Assembly (NCBI GenBank): GCA_008933995.1
Contig: WARS01000016.1
Coordinates: forward strand, 11,279,848 to 11,343,847
DNA: 64,000 bases
DNA from: Datnioides undecimradiatus
Lineage: Eukaryota > Chordata > Actinopteri > Lobotiformes > Datnioididae
Direction: 5' to 3'
Part shown: in pieces, positions 50,228 to 62,727 of the stretch
Numbering within the stretch: the stretch's first letter is position 1
How the letters are laid out: the number at the start of each line of letters is the position of its first letter
The notes under the pieces: generated by a model
What the model was told of the DNA's origin: nothing
The model's input: the letters and a program-made list of their open reading frames with translations, nothing else
Database searches by the model: none
Made by a program: the position numbers and the translations under genes

Positions 50228-50873
50228 TTATTCAATTAGTTTCCTCTCAAGCACTCTTCTGACCCAAGGATCAGCATCAGGATCCAGACAAATCTTTTGC
50301 CCATTCTTTTTAAGAGTGGCACTGCAGGGACAAAGAGAGGTCCAAGACTTTAGCTAAATTTTGAAATACCTTTTAATATCACACCAAACCCATTAAAACA
50401 CAGGTAATGACCACAGGCATGTTTTGAGTGTTGTGTGAGCATAAATTAACAGAACAATTGTTGAACTTTGGCTCTGGGGCTTACATAATTTCAATGTCGT
50501 TGCAGTAGGAGCTGGCAAGGTTCACCTCCACCTGCCCTATGTAACGTCCAATTGGCTTTTTTTCCTTGGTGATGCACTGACATCGCAGAATCATTCTTTG
50601 ATCCCCCAGACTGATACCTGAGGGAGTGACAGATCCAAAACAGAATATCAATATCTGGACAGAAAAAAGGTAAAGCACACCGTTGATTACTCAACGCAGA
50701 CCACAAACATACACTTGACATTAATCACGAGTACATGCATGCACACATACCGCAGTAGTAAAAAAAAAAATGCACATTTCTAAGAAATAACTCTTTTCAT
50801 ATTTTAAAAGATTTGACTCACCCTCAGGGACAGTCAGTAAAATAGGGAGTGCTACAGCAGTGGTGATCAACAT
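50228..50873 (-). CDS. CXCL8-lineage CXC chemokine, 92 aa, ILR in place of ELR
   Basis: A secreted leukocyte attractant by family. Exons: 50822-50873, 50485-50617, 50228-50321 (279 bp, in frame). Exon 1 encodes a short signal peptide (MLITTAVALPILLTV). Exon 2 holds the CXC pair in MILRCQCITKEKKP and the third Cys in SSYCND. Exon 3 reads ATLKKNGQKICLDPDADPW with the fourth Cys and ends in ERKLIE-stop, without the fourth coding exon of its neighbour. Exon 2 is 133 bp, exactly as in the neighbour at 54943-55075, showing common origin. The ELR triplet before the first Cys, needed for neutrophil receptors in mammals, is ILR here. One extra residue (DPDADPW) sits before the C-terminal helix. Transcript evidence would decide whether it is expressed; nothing in the frame is broken. 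Confidence 0.88.
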
Positions 50874-53800
50874 ATCTGCTCTGCAGCTGAAATCAGAGAT
50901 CTGCTGTATTTGTTATGTTAGGGAGTGACTGTGGTGGTTCGTGTAAAACTAAGCTCTTCCTTCTGCATTTGCAAACTGTGATGCAAGTCTGCTTTGTAAG
51001 ACTTTTATCTTCTTCATTTCGCCCTCCTTCACTTTTTCGTCAATGCTTTCGTCAAGACTTTATCAGTGTTTATGAAAATTCTTTCCAAACTGTTGGAGCC
51101 GGGGTCACTTAGTATATTGATATCTGTGGCAAACAAACTAAATGTATTTATCTTCTCCCTCTCTCTCCATACTGTTGTATTTAAATACTATGTCAAATTG
51201 TAACTTCAAAAAGCACTGTAACATCGATGAGCAATTCTCTCTCTGTTCTCTCTCAAACAAATCCTAAAACTGTGCAGAAATGCAGAAATTTAAATTTCCA
51301 TGTTTTGAACACAATGGTTTTAATCCTATTAACGCACAAGAATAACACCATTTGTAACTTATTATTGATTTAATGTAAATATGTATAACTAAACTATGAA
51401 CTACTACTGAACTATGCTCTGTAAGAATAAATGTACAATTATAGGTGTCATAGAGGTATGCTACAAGCTGTTGAGCTTGTCCTAGCATGCCCCTCAACGT
51501 CAGAGGAATGCTGTTACATACATGTGTAACGTAAACTCCTACAGGGCCAGCCGCCCTCAGATAGATACCCCAACTCATTTTTTTTACAAGTGAAAAAAAC
51601 CCCCAGTTAATCTTAAACCCCCCTCCTCCAGCTATTTGTAAATTCAAAAAGACCCTGTCATTTCCCGTAATCCCTAGAAACTGCTGCCTCTGAGTTTCCT
51701 GTTTGCAGACTCTTACTTCCCTGAGTTATTTATTATTAATATAAACAGTCCAACCAGCTGAAACTAATTGTTATTTCATTACAAAGGAGCATGCTTCCAC
51801 TAAGGCAGCACAGTAATGCACGAGCATAACCTTTCCGCTTACACAAAGAAAAAGAGAAATAACAAAACAGAAGACTGGGTGCTGACAAGTTCATGATTCA
51901 TTCCTGATTTCCCCAGCTCCTGTTTATATCCTCATGAACTGTGCCCCTTGCATTTGGTTTCAGTGTGTGGTTGTGCATGCGCTGTTGTAAACCACATGTG
52001 CTGATAAGGCAGTGATAGAAGTTATTGTGCAGAATGCCTTCAAGTTAGAATAACCTGTGAATAAATATGTAGTAATAAATTCTACCAGGCTATATCCTTG
52101 TTTATGTGGTATGCTATTGAATACTATGCTATAGTTTAATACTGAAGTAGTTTAATGCTGAAGAGGGCCATAAGTGTCAATGGATAAAATTAACAAAACA
52201 CTTTTTTTTTTTTTTTTTTTTTTTTACATCAACACAGTGCCAGTGGTAGACAGTTGCAAAGCGATTTTTGTCCAGTGCAGTTTGTTCTTCTCCACCTGTT
52301 TGGTATTTTCTTGGCTCTAAACCTACCCACCGCTGAGGTGGGTGAAGTGGTGCAGCTGATATTGATACTGTTCCAGCATTTTTTGCATGCCAACACTTTC
52401 TAATACAAGATTAGGCAAAACAAAAAGTAATTCTATGCAGATAGTTTTGCAGACAGCTGGTCACAAACCAAACTAATAAATTAAAACTTTAAACACATTA
52501 AAGCTCCTATCATTCAGGTTTTTACAGTTTACAAGTGGTGTCAGATGAAAAATCAGGATCACTGAAGTTTGTAAGGGACCCTTAATATCTGTACTAGAGT
52601 TTATGGAAATCTATCTCACATTTGTTGGGTTCTTTCAGTCTGGACCAAAGTGGTGTATTGACCTACCAACACTGTGTCTTCACCTCATCTTTTTATGTTA
52701 CATTAGATTGAAGTTACATGGCATTTCCATAAATGATAAACCATGACCACGACATAGGGCCACTTATATTTAGTCAGTGTTTATTTATTTGCCTCATTTA
52801 AGTGTTTTTTACTCTGCAACCATGAAAGTTTTTGGTGAGGTCAAGAGGAAGTTTTGAAATATCCAAATATTTGTGTATCATGCTGTCTAAAAAGATTTCA
52901 TCATACTTCCTTTTGTGATCCCATGAAGCTAGAGACTGTTTCCTTTATCAAGGAAAATGCTCTATAAAACTTAAATCTTGCAAATTAGTTATAGGAATGA
53001 AAGTGTCCTCAATTTGTCTCTACCATTGTTATATAAGTGAAAGCATGAAGATGTGAAACAAGAAAATAAATGCACACATCCCTATTAAAAAACATGTGAT
53101 ATTAAAACCCCAGAGAAAATTTGGGGGAAGACCAACATATAAAAATGGTCATATGTTTCATCATATTTGTTGTCACTTATGCTTGTCACATGCTGCCCAT
53201 GTAATTTTCACTCATCCCACCACATGTACTTGTGACCACAACAGCACCACAACATTAAATTAGAAACTTTCCAGTGGATTTGGTCACTTGCTCTATGCAA
53301 CCAAAAGCGATATTCATACACCTGGCTTGTAATTCATCGCAGTCAAAACACAGAAGATGACATTAATAGTTCTGGATCTGATTGACAATTCCAATATTTC
53401 TGAGATTTATCCTAAATACCTTAAACTAAAATGCCTTACAGACATAATTTTGTCTGCTGTCCAAAAGATTTCAGTCTAGTCACCACATATTAATTTAAAG
53501 TGGGGCAATTCAATGCTTCAAAACCACAAGATTACCCCCCCCCCATCAAAAGTTACTCCATACTTCCTTCTGCTTTGTGAGAGCGGCTCAAGTGACGTGA
53601 TCACTGCTGGCAGATGTGTCTGAGCTTGTTGCTGCGCTTGCGTCAGACTTAAGTCTCATCAGCTTTTTGGCACATCACCTGCTTTAATAATGTCAAACAT
53701 ATGAGCAAGCAAATACATTACCTGTTTGATGAGTGTCATGATTTGCTTGCAATAGTGTGCTTTAAATCTAAGATGCATGAATGTGTTTTACAAAATCAAA

Positions 53801-54391
53801 AGTTTCTCTTTGTGATTATACCAAAATGTTCATATAGTATAACTGTCTTATTTAAATCGATTGGTTTATTGTACCCTTGTCAGGAAAGGGGTTTAAAGTT
53901 AAATTTGGTATCAGAAAGCATGTTGCTTTCCTTCATCTGTTTGGTTGCTGACTCATCATTATTGTCCTTTAACAGCAATGAACATGGCACTGAATGCATG
54001 GCAGTGTTTGGAAGTTTTGCCATTGTGTTTCAGTATAAATACAATTATTAACCACTACTAAATCAAATTAACAAGCAGCTATTAGAGCACATGGGAGACA
54101 TGCTAACACAAAGTACATGATTTGGTCCAATAAATTTCTCTCTCTGAGAGTGAGATGACAAGGGTGACATTCATCAGCCTTATCATTGAGAAATTTTCAA
54201 TGAATTTTTCCTTTTATTGCATGCAGTCAACAGCAATGTCTAATTAAAAATGAATTTTCTCAAACATTCCTATCACATCAACCAATTTATAACAGATCTT
54301 TAGTCAACATGTTTTTCCAAATGATAACTCTGTATCAGCGACGCATGAGTGCTCTTGATAAATCAGAGCTGTTAGTCAGGTACCTTATAGT
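50874..54391. other. 3.5-kb divergent interval between the two chemokines
   Basis: No coding exon was found. The sequence is AT-rich, with a run of 24 T bases at 52202-52225. It must contain the upstream region of the minus-strand chemokine (just above 50873), where I see no TATA box. Confidence 0.5.
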
Positions 54392-54480
54392 GTAAATTCC
54401 CACTCGGCTGCTGAGAGTCCCAGCTTGCGCAATCCGCCTGAGACATGGAAATGACTCATTTCCAGGAGACAGCTATAAAA
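54392..54480 (+). promoter_or_regulatory. Compact inflammatory promoter of cxcl8: kappaB-like, C/EBP, AP-1, TATA
   Basis: In order toward the gene: a kappaB-like GTAAATTCCC (54392-54401; GGGAATTTAC on the other strand, one or two mismatches to consensus), a perfect C/EBP palindrome TTGCGCAAT (54425-54433), a perfect AP-1 site TGACTCA (54452-54458), and TATAAAA (54474-54480). The same set of factors controls mammalian CXCL8. The start codon is at 54695, leaving a 5' leader of about 190 bases. Confidence 0.75.
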
Positions 54481-54694
54481 GGAGAGTCTCTCCTCTTCAG
54501 CGCTACATTCAAACAGCAGAGCGAGAAAGCAGCTGAACCAAGAAAAGGAACAGTAGAAGAGAGAGGGAGCTGAGCAAAAGAAAAGAAGAAACAGAACAAA
54601 AACCGCTCTTTCACACTTGCTTCAGGCTTCGTCGGAAAGGCTTTCTGAAGAACTTTCTTATCCTTTATTGAAAATTGTTGCAGGCAAAGGCAAA

Positions 54695-55435
54695 ATGATG
54701 GGCAGCAGAGTGTTTGTCGCCTCTATTGTGGTGCTCCTGGCCTTCATTGCCATCAGTGAAGGTAAGATTTTTGTTATTCTGTGACTGAATGTAGCAGCAA
54801 AACTAATCACTCTCTATTCAGTGTTGCATTTGAACTTTCACTGCTGTGCATATTCTGCTGTTCTGTTTACATCCATGCATTAAGAGTTATCAACACATAC
54901 TGTTGCACTTTGTGACCATCTGCGACTCCTGCTTTCCAACAGGGATGAGTCTAAGAAGCCTTGGGGTGGAGCTGCACTGCCGCTGCATCCAAACAGAGAG
55001 CAAACCCATCGGCCGTCACATTGGGAAGGTGGAAATTATTCCTGCAAACTCCCACTGTGAAGAGACTGAGATCATGTAAGAGCTAATTTCAAAGCCTTCA
55101 TCCAAGGGGAGATGTTGATACTTTGTCACTGTCACTTGTTGCATTCATCAACTTGTACTGACTGTATGTTGCTTTCTTGCTTGGTGCTGCAGTGCCACTC
55201 TGAAAAAGACAGGCCAAGAGGTTTGTCTGGACCCTGAGGCTCCCTGGGTGAAGAAAGTGATTGAGAAGATCCTGTCCAAGTAAGTACAGCTCAATCATAC
55301 AGAGTGTGCAAGGGCACTCAAACACCATTCAACATCCAAGATTAAATGGATGTGACAGAAAATGCCAGTGTTCACTGTTGATACACAAATTAATTATTCT
55401 TTTCTGTTATTTTTCTTTGCAGCAGAAGACGTTGA
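54695..55435 (+). CDS. cxcl8: CXCL8 (interleukin-8)-like chemokine, 99 aa
   Basis: A secreted chemokine that recruits neutrophils through CXCR1/2-type receptors. Exons: 54695-54761, 54943-55075, 55193-55279, 55423-55435 (300 bp, in frame, the classic four-exon plan). There is a signal peptide of about 22 residues (two adjacent Met codons, then VFVASIVVLLAFIAISEG). The mature part begins MSLRSLGVELHCRCIQTES. The remaining cysteines are in ANSHCEE and GQEVCLDPEAPW, followed by the amphipathic helix VKKVIEKIL. ELR is ELH, as in many teleosts. The last exon encodes only RRR after a split Asn. Teleosts have several CXCL8 lineages; this copy looks like the main inducible one given its promoter and AU-rich 3' UTR. 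Confidence 0.95.
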
Positions 55436-55600
55436 AGACTGGGAGATGTTTACTGAGGTGTTTACTGCAAAACAAATACCAAAAAGTATTTTCTTGATAA
55501 GATGTGATACCAGCGGATGATGGTGGATGATAATTATCTTATTGACTGTTGAAAATGACAACAGAATTTACCCACAAAGATCATGTTTGTATCAAACATG

Positions 55601-55710
55601 TTATTTATTAATAATTATTGTGCTTGTTTGTATGTCTTGTATGTGTTACAATTCTCTAACTTATGCTGTTACATAAGACACATAACACAACATATTTATT
55701 GGTGTATTTA
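55601..55710 (+). promoter_or_regulatory. AU-rich elements in the cxcl8 3' UTR
   Basis: TTATTTATT at 55601-55609 fits the class II AU-rich nonamer. Further ATTTA pentamers lie at 55694-55698 and 55706-55710. Such elements shorten cytokine mRNA half-life. Confidence 0.65.
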
Positions 55711-55782
55711 TGATAATATTAAGATATCTGTATTCAACTGTCTGGATTTGATGACAATCTATTCATTAATTAAAGAAGTTTA

Positions 55783-55788
55783 AATAAA
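55783..55788 (+). terminator. Poly(A) signal of cxcl8
   Basis: AATAAA lies 350 bases after the stop codon, downstream of the AU-rich elements. Confidence 0.7.
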
Positions 55789-55799
55789 ATTGAAATGGG

Positions 55800-58150
55800 A
55801 ATTTCTTTGTTTTGTCTCTCTTACATATTATTAGTTTTCCTTTCACACTAAATGTGGTCAGTAGATTTCCAACATTAAGAATTTCATCTTCTAGTAACTG
55901 CTGTGTCTGCATATTTATTGTCTTCTTTACACACCACACATGAGGAAGTTTTTTTTCACATCACTCTACTTCAACTGCAGTTTTAAGACACTTTAGTCAG
56001 TGTCAATGAGCTACACCATAAACCTGTTAAGAAGGCTGGCAGGTCACAAATAGCAGATTTCAAAAACAGCATCACCCTTCAGTTTCAGTATGCTCCTCTC
56101 AATTCTCTGATATTCCAGAAATATGCACTCCAAGTTAGTCACAATATTCTTCTCCACCTCTGTTTCCAACCATTCACACTCCAAATCTGTTCATTGTTAT
56201 TATCTACCTGTCCACCTGATGACCCAGACTTCTCTGTTACTCCAGTTCCTGCCACTCCCATCTGAACTGACCAGAACTTCCCAGCACATCTCTCTACCTG
56301 CACACCAGTTCCTCATCGGCCATCAGCCATCTTTACTTTTTGAAAATTACACTTATGAACCATAAGCATCTTGCACTTGCTAATGCATCAGCATCGCCCT
56401 TTATCTCTTTCATATTGTTATGACTAAGAAAATGCTGCAACAGCAAATACAAGGAATACATTACAAGTTATAATTCAAAAAGCTTGATAATTCCCTAAGA
56501 AAAGGGCTCAATGGTATCCTCTTATCCTCAAAGTTGGTAGACTTTATTGAAGTGTACTATAGCTTTTAACCAAGGCTTACAATAAATGCATTCAACTGTG
56601 TTTATATATTACAAAAACTACATCTCCTTTATGAAATATGCTGAACTACTTTAAGTGCTTCCTTTAGAGACATTAAGAGATTTTTTTTGCCCTTCTTTTC
56701 CTGGGTCAATGTGCAGTGTGCATAGATGAGTTTTAAGTCTGGATGGAAGATGTGTAGAGTGTCAGCTGTCAGTAATATAGAGCTCATTCCTATACAGTGA
56801 AGCCAGAACTGCAAACAGTCTGGATTTTGTTGTGAGGCAGGTGGGCCAAAAAGCTTTTTTCACCCAGGCTATAAAGTGCAGCAATAGCAAACCCTTCTGG
56901 CAGTAGCGGAACATACTGGATATGCTGAAGCATATGGTTTGATTGTGCTGGATGGATCTATACAACAGATAGCATTCAGCTTCAGTTAAACTACAGTTTA
57001 AGACACTCTAGTCAACATTATGAAAAAAGCGAAGTGTACTTTTTTATTCACCTTGCATGAATGGAAAACAGCTGCCGTTTGTATTTTTAGATTGTATGGT
57101 TACTTAACCATTGCAGGCTTAATCATGTATCAGAAATCCCTAATCACTATCTCTCACTTTTTTTAATGTCAAATGAACAATGAAGAATTGTGGAACTGGG
57201 AACTGGAGACTATAATAGTAGCCTAGAGTGTTGCTGTGATGAAAAAATTAAATCTGAATCCAAAATTGGTTGCTGCCTCAGTGACGTTGCTGCTAATTAA
57301 AGTTAAATTCTGCTCACTTTCAACTTGTCACTCTTGGCCCTGGTATATCCCTGCTCATTGCTGCCAGTAAAGCCCCTAGTTGTCTTCTTTCATTGAAAAT
57401 GAATAACAGCTGGCTGCTTTTTGTTGCTTATGAATCTTTAGGTGAGAGCATTCAGTTACTATTCTGTGATAGTAAGCTGAGGATGCTTGGGTTTTGGCTG
57501 TTTGCCTGTAAAAACTGTTAAAATAAGTCTGTAAAAACATTAATGTCATTTGTCAAAACTTGGGCTGAGAATTTTTTTATAATAACTGGACTAAATGATT
57601 GAAACCTAAGTCAAGAAAATGTACCTACTAATCAAAATAACTCCAGTTTGTCATGTTTAAACCTTCTGCTTAAAGTCTTAGAGCTGGAATAACCCAGATG
57701 ACATCATTAGAGTTGTTTTCTCAGACTTGAGACACAAAGGATATCATGCTGGTGAAGTGGGGGTAACAATAATGTTTATTAACAGGGCAAAATGTATACG
57801 AAAATAAAGTTTTGTGTATTGTCCTCGGTCAAATACCTTATCAAGTCTTTTGTGCGATTACAAAGTACCAACGTCATTGTCACATATAAACACTCAAAAA
57901 TGTGCTGCAACTGATGCTCAGTGGGGACCAAACAACGCTAAGAAAGCCCCTGATCATTAATACGGTTTAAATTAACATGAACTTGAAAAACACAGTATTT
58001 TCCTTTTTTAAGTCCTTGCCCCCAGATAAATTCAGGCCTATCGACCGATCAAAACTAATTGAATTTCTTTGGTTGATACATTACTAAGGTACATTATTAA
58101 AGCACGTGCACCTGTGTTACAATTGCAGATATTTAGAATAACGCAATAAC
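55800..58150. other. Intergenic interval between cxcl8 and camk2
   Basis: No supported gene. A pyrimidine-rich stretch at 56140-56340 and a minus-strand open frame at 56762-56965 have no homology that I recognise. Confidence 0.5.
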
Positions 58151-58159
58151 TTTTGTTAT

Positions 58160-58614
58160 TATTATTCTTTGTTTAGAATCGGCCTGTGCGAGGATGCAGG
58201 GAAAGGGGCGTTACTGAGCGCACAGCTGGGGGTAGGTGCGGTAGTGCGGTGTCTGAAACGCGCAGAGAGACGACTCTCACAGCGCTGGACAGACACGCAT
58301 CAGATATACCGGAATGCACACAAAATGCTGCGTCTACGAGCTGTGACAAACCGCTGCATGTGAAGAAGAAAGCAACGGCAAACGACGCCAGAAGCCCCCT
58401 CGTCCAAATTTAAGCACTCGCGCAGACAGTGTGTTCGCCGCAGAAACCATCCCACCAGAGCTCCTGCCGATGCGCTTCAGCTGTGCATGAATCCCTCCGT
58501 TTGGCTTGCAGGTCTAGGACAAAACCGGGCGGCGTTGACGACTGTGTGTGGTGGATACTGTTTGTGAGTGCACCTTATTCGTGTCTCCGCACACCCCTTG
58601 GCACCTCCTTCAGG
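58160..58614 (+). promoter_or_regulatory. GC-rich 5' UTR/CpG-island region of camk2
   Basis: The sequence changes abruptly from AT-rich to CpG-rich at about 58180 and stays so to the start codon. This fits a CpG-island promoter and a long 5' leader. No TATA box was seen close to the coding start. The frame of the kinase is open upstream without an in-frame ATG, so 58615 is the start. Confidence 0.55.
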
Positions 58615-61600
58615 ATGGCGTTAACGATCTGCACGAGATTTACCGACGAATATCAGCTGTTCGAGGAGCTTGGGAAGTAAGGAAGCATATTTTTATCATC
58701 TCTGTTTGAAATGTCAGGCCGTTATGTAATAGGCCGCCCTGGCATAAGGACGCGGATTCCGGGCTCCGTTTGTCCATGTGTCTTAGTATGTGTGAGTGCA
58801 GTAATGAAATGTTTGATGCAGGGGCTAAATACGCTATCATGTACCAGCAGGCCTTTGCAATTGCATCCCATTTGTTTTAAGCCATTTCAAGCCGAGCACG
58901 TTTTGCGCTTGCGAAAGGAGATGTCGAAACGAGCGTGTCGTCATTTGGCTCCTGTGCAGCCACCAATGTTTCATTTCGACCTTTGGGTGCCAGGAGAGGT
59001 TGAGGAGCCCCAATGCTGTAAACTGAACCCGGGTGAAATGCATCGGGGTGTGTGTGTGAATTGGTGAGATTTGGTAACCAACCCCCTCCTGCTCTCAGCC
59101 TCTCGTACCCCTCCTGAAATCCTCCTCCTCCCGCGTGACAGAAATACACACGGTATTAAATGCGACAGCAGACCGTGTAGTTGGCGATGACACATTCCCC
59201 CAGTCAAGCACCGAGCTGCGGTCAATTATCAGACATAGGCAGGGAATTCCTCACTGACAGATCCACGTACTTTGCGTGTGTGTGTGCGCGCGCGCGCGTG
59301 TGTTTTGTGGTCGTGCGCTACCTGACCTGCAGTCTGCCCATGCATCCCGTGGTCAGTGTGTACACAGTCCCAGATGTCTGCATCCTGGGCTGACATCGAG
59401 GTACATAGAATTATACAGTATTTCCCAGTGTCTTCCACTAGTACCCTATCATCGCACATGATGGACGCCAGGAAATCTCCTCTACAGCTTCAGCACACTG
59501 CATTAATGATCCTTTGCTGGGTTCATCTTACACCATCTGTCATTAATAATGCAGCCATATTGCTTTTATAGTACCTATTAGCTCACCTGATCTTTTTACT
59601 TAGTGCACCACCATTTTCCCCTCACATCAACATACAGTAGCCAGTGCTGATAAAATGAAAATACCACAATGATCTTGTCCATGATATTGTTGAGGTCTCA
59701 GTTATCCTGAAATGACCAGATGACTGCACCCAGAAACATTGTAGGCGAGTAGACAACCAGATGAAGTATTAAACTTTAACTAGAGATTTCAAGAGCATGC
59801 TAACAGATGTTGGTGTTTTAGGGAGATTTTTGGATTTTCAGTGAAGTTATAGAAAGAATTCCTTCAAATGTCTGAAGCATAATAGTAATGTTTACAAAAC
59901 AGTGAGCTGTGGAAGGATCCATTTCCATTGATGTAAACTGAACTGGGCTGAAACGCATCAGAGAGTGTGATAAATGGTGAGATTTGGTAACCCAAGACTG
60001 GGCTAAAACATCCAATTGTTATAGCAAGGAAATAATAATAGTTTTAAATAAAAGCAATGTTTTATATTTATATTTTTATATTTAGTCTCAAATAATTTTT
60101 TGTGCTAATGCTAAACCACTTGTTCTGCAGCCCTATACGCCAAGGTTTTCTCATTTCAACATAAATATGTTATCAGATGGTCTAATCTAGTCCAATCTAT
60201 CTAACTGGAGAAGCACAGGAACTCTCTTCTCATAGATATTTTGGTTGCTTGCCGTGGTCCAGCTAGCTTGCCATTATGTTACTTTGAAATACAAATGTGA
60301 AGGTAACTTTCCTGCACAGCTTCTAGACATTTTGTCATCTAGGGCTGTACAGACTCATAATTCAGCACACACAGTAAGCATGTGCATGCCACAGTACCAT
60401 GCTACCCAGCTACACAAGCCAGTCAAGTAAAATACTTATGTAACATGTTGTGCTATGATCATTTCCTTTACCAAATCCCCTATAAATTAGAGGTAAGCTT
60501 TAGTAGCAAGCTGCTCACTCCAGAGGATGTTAGATAACATGTTTATGGTACACTTCAGTATATACTCAGCAGTGATTACAAGGGGACAAACTGTCGTTAT
60601 TTCTCTCATTGCAACAGTAATTGACCAAATATTGTAAAGTAAAATCACGCCATTAAAGGTACAGCAAGGGAAAGAATAGGGTTCATTTGAGGTAATGAGT
60701 AAATTTTCTGCTTTGTCCCCCCAGTGTTTGCATCCAGGCAAGTGCTTCTAAGTATCAGTGATAGCTCTGATGTTGTCTGACTGTCTCTGATGTTGTCGGG
60801 AGCTAGAACGGATGAGAACAGATTTTTATTTGAAAGAAAAGGCGTGCACAGACAGAGATGGGGGTTGAATAGCAAAGCGGCCTGCATGGCTGCAGAGCAG
60901 AGCTCAGGCACTATGGCTGCGTTTAGAGATGAGAGATGCAGCACTCTGCTCTTCTCCTCCATCAAATATAGCTGACCTAGTTTTTTGATCTTCATACATG
61001 TGCCTGGAACACATGAACAACACATGGCTTGAATAATAGAAGGCTGGTAACACACATTTGATGGTATTACTGGGCTCACAGAATGATGAGGACAGTGTGT
61101 ACTATAGGTATGGGGTGTGAGTGTGTTTGCGTGAGTGGTTGCACATCTACTGCATTGATGATTTTGTGAAATTGAATGTTGAAATGTGTCTGGAAAACAT
61201 CAGTTTTAGCATAGCCATATTTGTCATTACTCACTTATGATACTGAAGGCTGTTTCACAGAGGGAAATTTCAGTTTTATTTCAGCAAACCTGCATTGTTT
61301 TTAGGAATTCCCCTTTTTAACAAAGCGGGATTCAAGAGGGTTTTGTTTTAGTTACCATGGAAATGGATCCTTCCAGACTAGCTTGAGTCGAGTCAAGCTA
61401 GTTTTGAATCTTAACTTTACCTCAGTTTTAGACCGTAACAGTCTCTACTTCAAATCAATCAATCTAAAGACAATGTGTCATTTTTTTTAGGCTCAATTAA
61501 ACCATTTTTTTCCAGATTAAACATCACTTTTCTAGGGCTTTGTTTTGAAACACACCTCTGAATGAATGCATCTGGGCTGGTATGGATCAGACCTTAATGT

Positions 61601-61757
61601 TGTGACTTTGAGCTTTTTTCAGTATATCAAGAAGTATTTCACTGTATTTGTGTTCATTTCAGGGGTGCATTCTCTGTGGTCAGGAGGTGCGTGAAGATCT
61701 CGTCTGGACAGGAATATGCTGCCAAAATCATCAACACCAAGAAGCTTTCTGCCAGAG
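58615..61757 (+). CDS. camk2d: Calcium/calmodulin-dependent protein kinase II, first two coding exons (gene continues beyond window)
   Basis: CaMKII is a multimeric Ser/Thr kinase activated by Ca2+/calmodulin. Exon 1 is 58615-58676 ([20 protein letters not shown]). Exon 2 is 61663-61757, 95 bp as I recall for vertebrate CAMK2 exon 2. It encodes the glycine loop [10 protein letters not shown] and the ATP-binding Lys in [13 protein letters not shown]. The donor GTAGGA follows at 61758. The remaining kinase, regulatory and association domains lie past 64000. Assignment to delta rests on [21 protein letters not shown] plus linkage to cxcl8 and uba6 (all human chromosome 4q); alpha cannot be excluded from 52 residues. 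The N-terminus MALTIC differs slightly from the usual MASTT or MATIT. Confidence 0.85.
59019..59999. repeat. Pair of diverged ~60-bp direct repeats in camk2 intron 1
   Basis: The stretch at 59025-59084 and that at 59930-59994 share blocks GTAAACTGAAC, GGTGAGATTTGGTAACC and similar sequence between. They may be fragments of one interspersed repeat or an old local duplication. Confidence 0.55.
59276..59302. repeat. TG/CG dinucleotide repeat
   Basis: An alternating purine-pyrimidine run (GTGTGTGTGCGCGCGCGCGCGTGTG form) in camk2 intron 1, a Z-DNA-prone sequence. Confidence 0.8.
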
Positions 61758-62328
61758 GTAGGAAGCACAGACACGCAGATAAATGTGTGCAGAAACACAC
61801 AACTTACACGTACGAAAAGGCACACAGAAAAACATGCCCCAAGTGTCACTGAGTTATGTGCGGATGAGCTGTGAAAATTGCTGCCCCTAAAACTGGCTTT
61901 GGGGAGAATGAGTTAATGTGTGTAAAAGCGCGTGTGTGTGAGATGGAAAGAGTGAAAGTCAGTGAATGAGACAGACAAGCACACAGGGACAGAGACTCAT
62001 CTGGATTCTGGTTGATTAAGTGTTCGGTGAAGGAAGCTGCGGATATGTGGGCTAAATGCTGCAGCTCTTTGCTCTTGTGCAGTGTGCTGCTATACATGTG
62101 CGTCTTTTTTTTTGCTATAAATTACTGTCCTTTGGTACCTGTGTAAATGTTTGTCACACACAACCTTGTGTGTATGTGCTTTAGTGTGCGTGTGCATGTG
62201 TCCCGTATTGATTCAGGGCTCTGGATGGTCTTGTCGTCCCAGGGGCAGATCTCTTGCGAAGCCGACCCAGTTCTTTCACATCCGTCACTGTAATTGTAGC
62301 CGCTGGCCTGGTTGCCTTAGGCTTGAAA

Positions 62329-62347
62329 CACACACACACACACACAT
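62329..62347. repeat. CA microsatellite in camk2 intron 2
   Basis: A short (CA)n run. Confidence 0.8.
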
Positions 62348-62727
62348 AATCGCACACAAGTTCACACTCACATATGTGCACGTGCAGGCACACACATGAC
62401 CCAGGAACTGCCAGCAGCATATTCGTGATTGTTAACCAATGGTGTGTTGCCCCTTTGCTGTTCCTCTGTCTCTTCAGCCAATGGCGTTTTTTTTTGTCAC
62501 AGCTTGCTGGCCTGTGATAACCAATGACTGCTGTCATACCACACAAGGCGTCAGGCTTCTGAAGACATGAGCTGAGCCATTTAACTAAAATTTAATTTGT
62601 ATCATAATTTACTACAAATTGCCTCGGCTCGTATTGTTGCACTTGTCACCAATGCACATAGTCTCATTGTGATAATGCAAATGCGTGATTTTTATAGTGA
62701 TGTAGTATGTGCGTATTACCAAGCGAC

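Noticed and set aside
56629-56965. Two overlapping minus-strand open frames
   Set aside because: No recognisable domain, no splice-supported gene model and no match to the neighbours. They may be an old repeat.
58169-58413. Open frames in the GC-rich sequence before camk2
   Set aside because: They are in a CpG-rich 5' leader, overlap in two frames, and show no family resemblance. Composition explains them.
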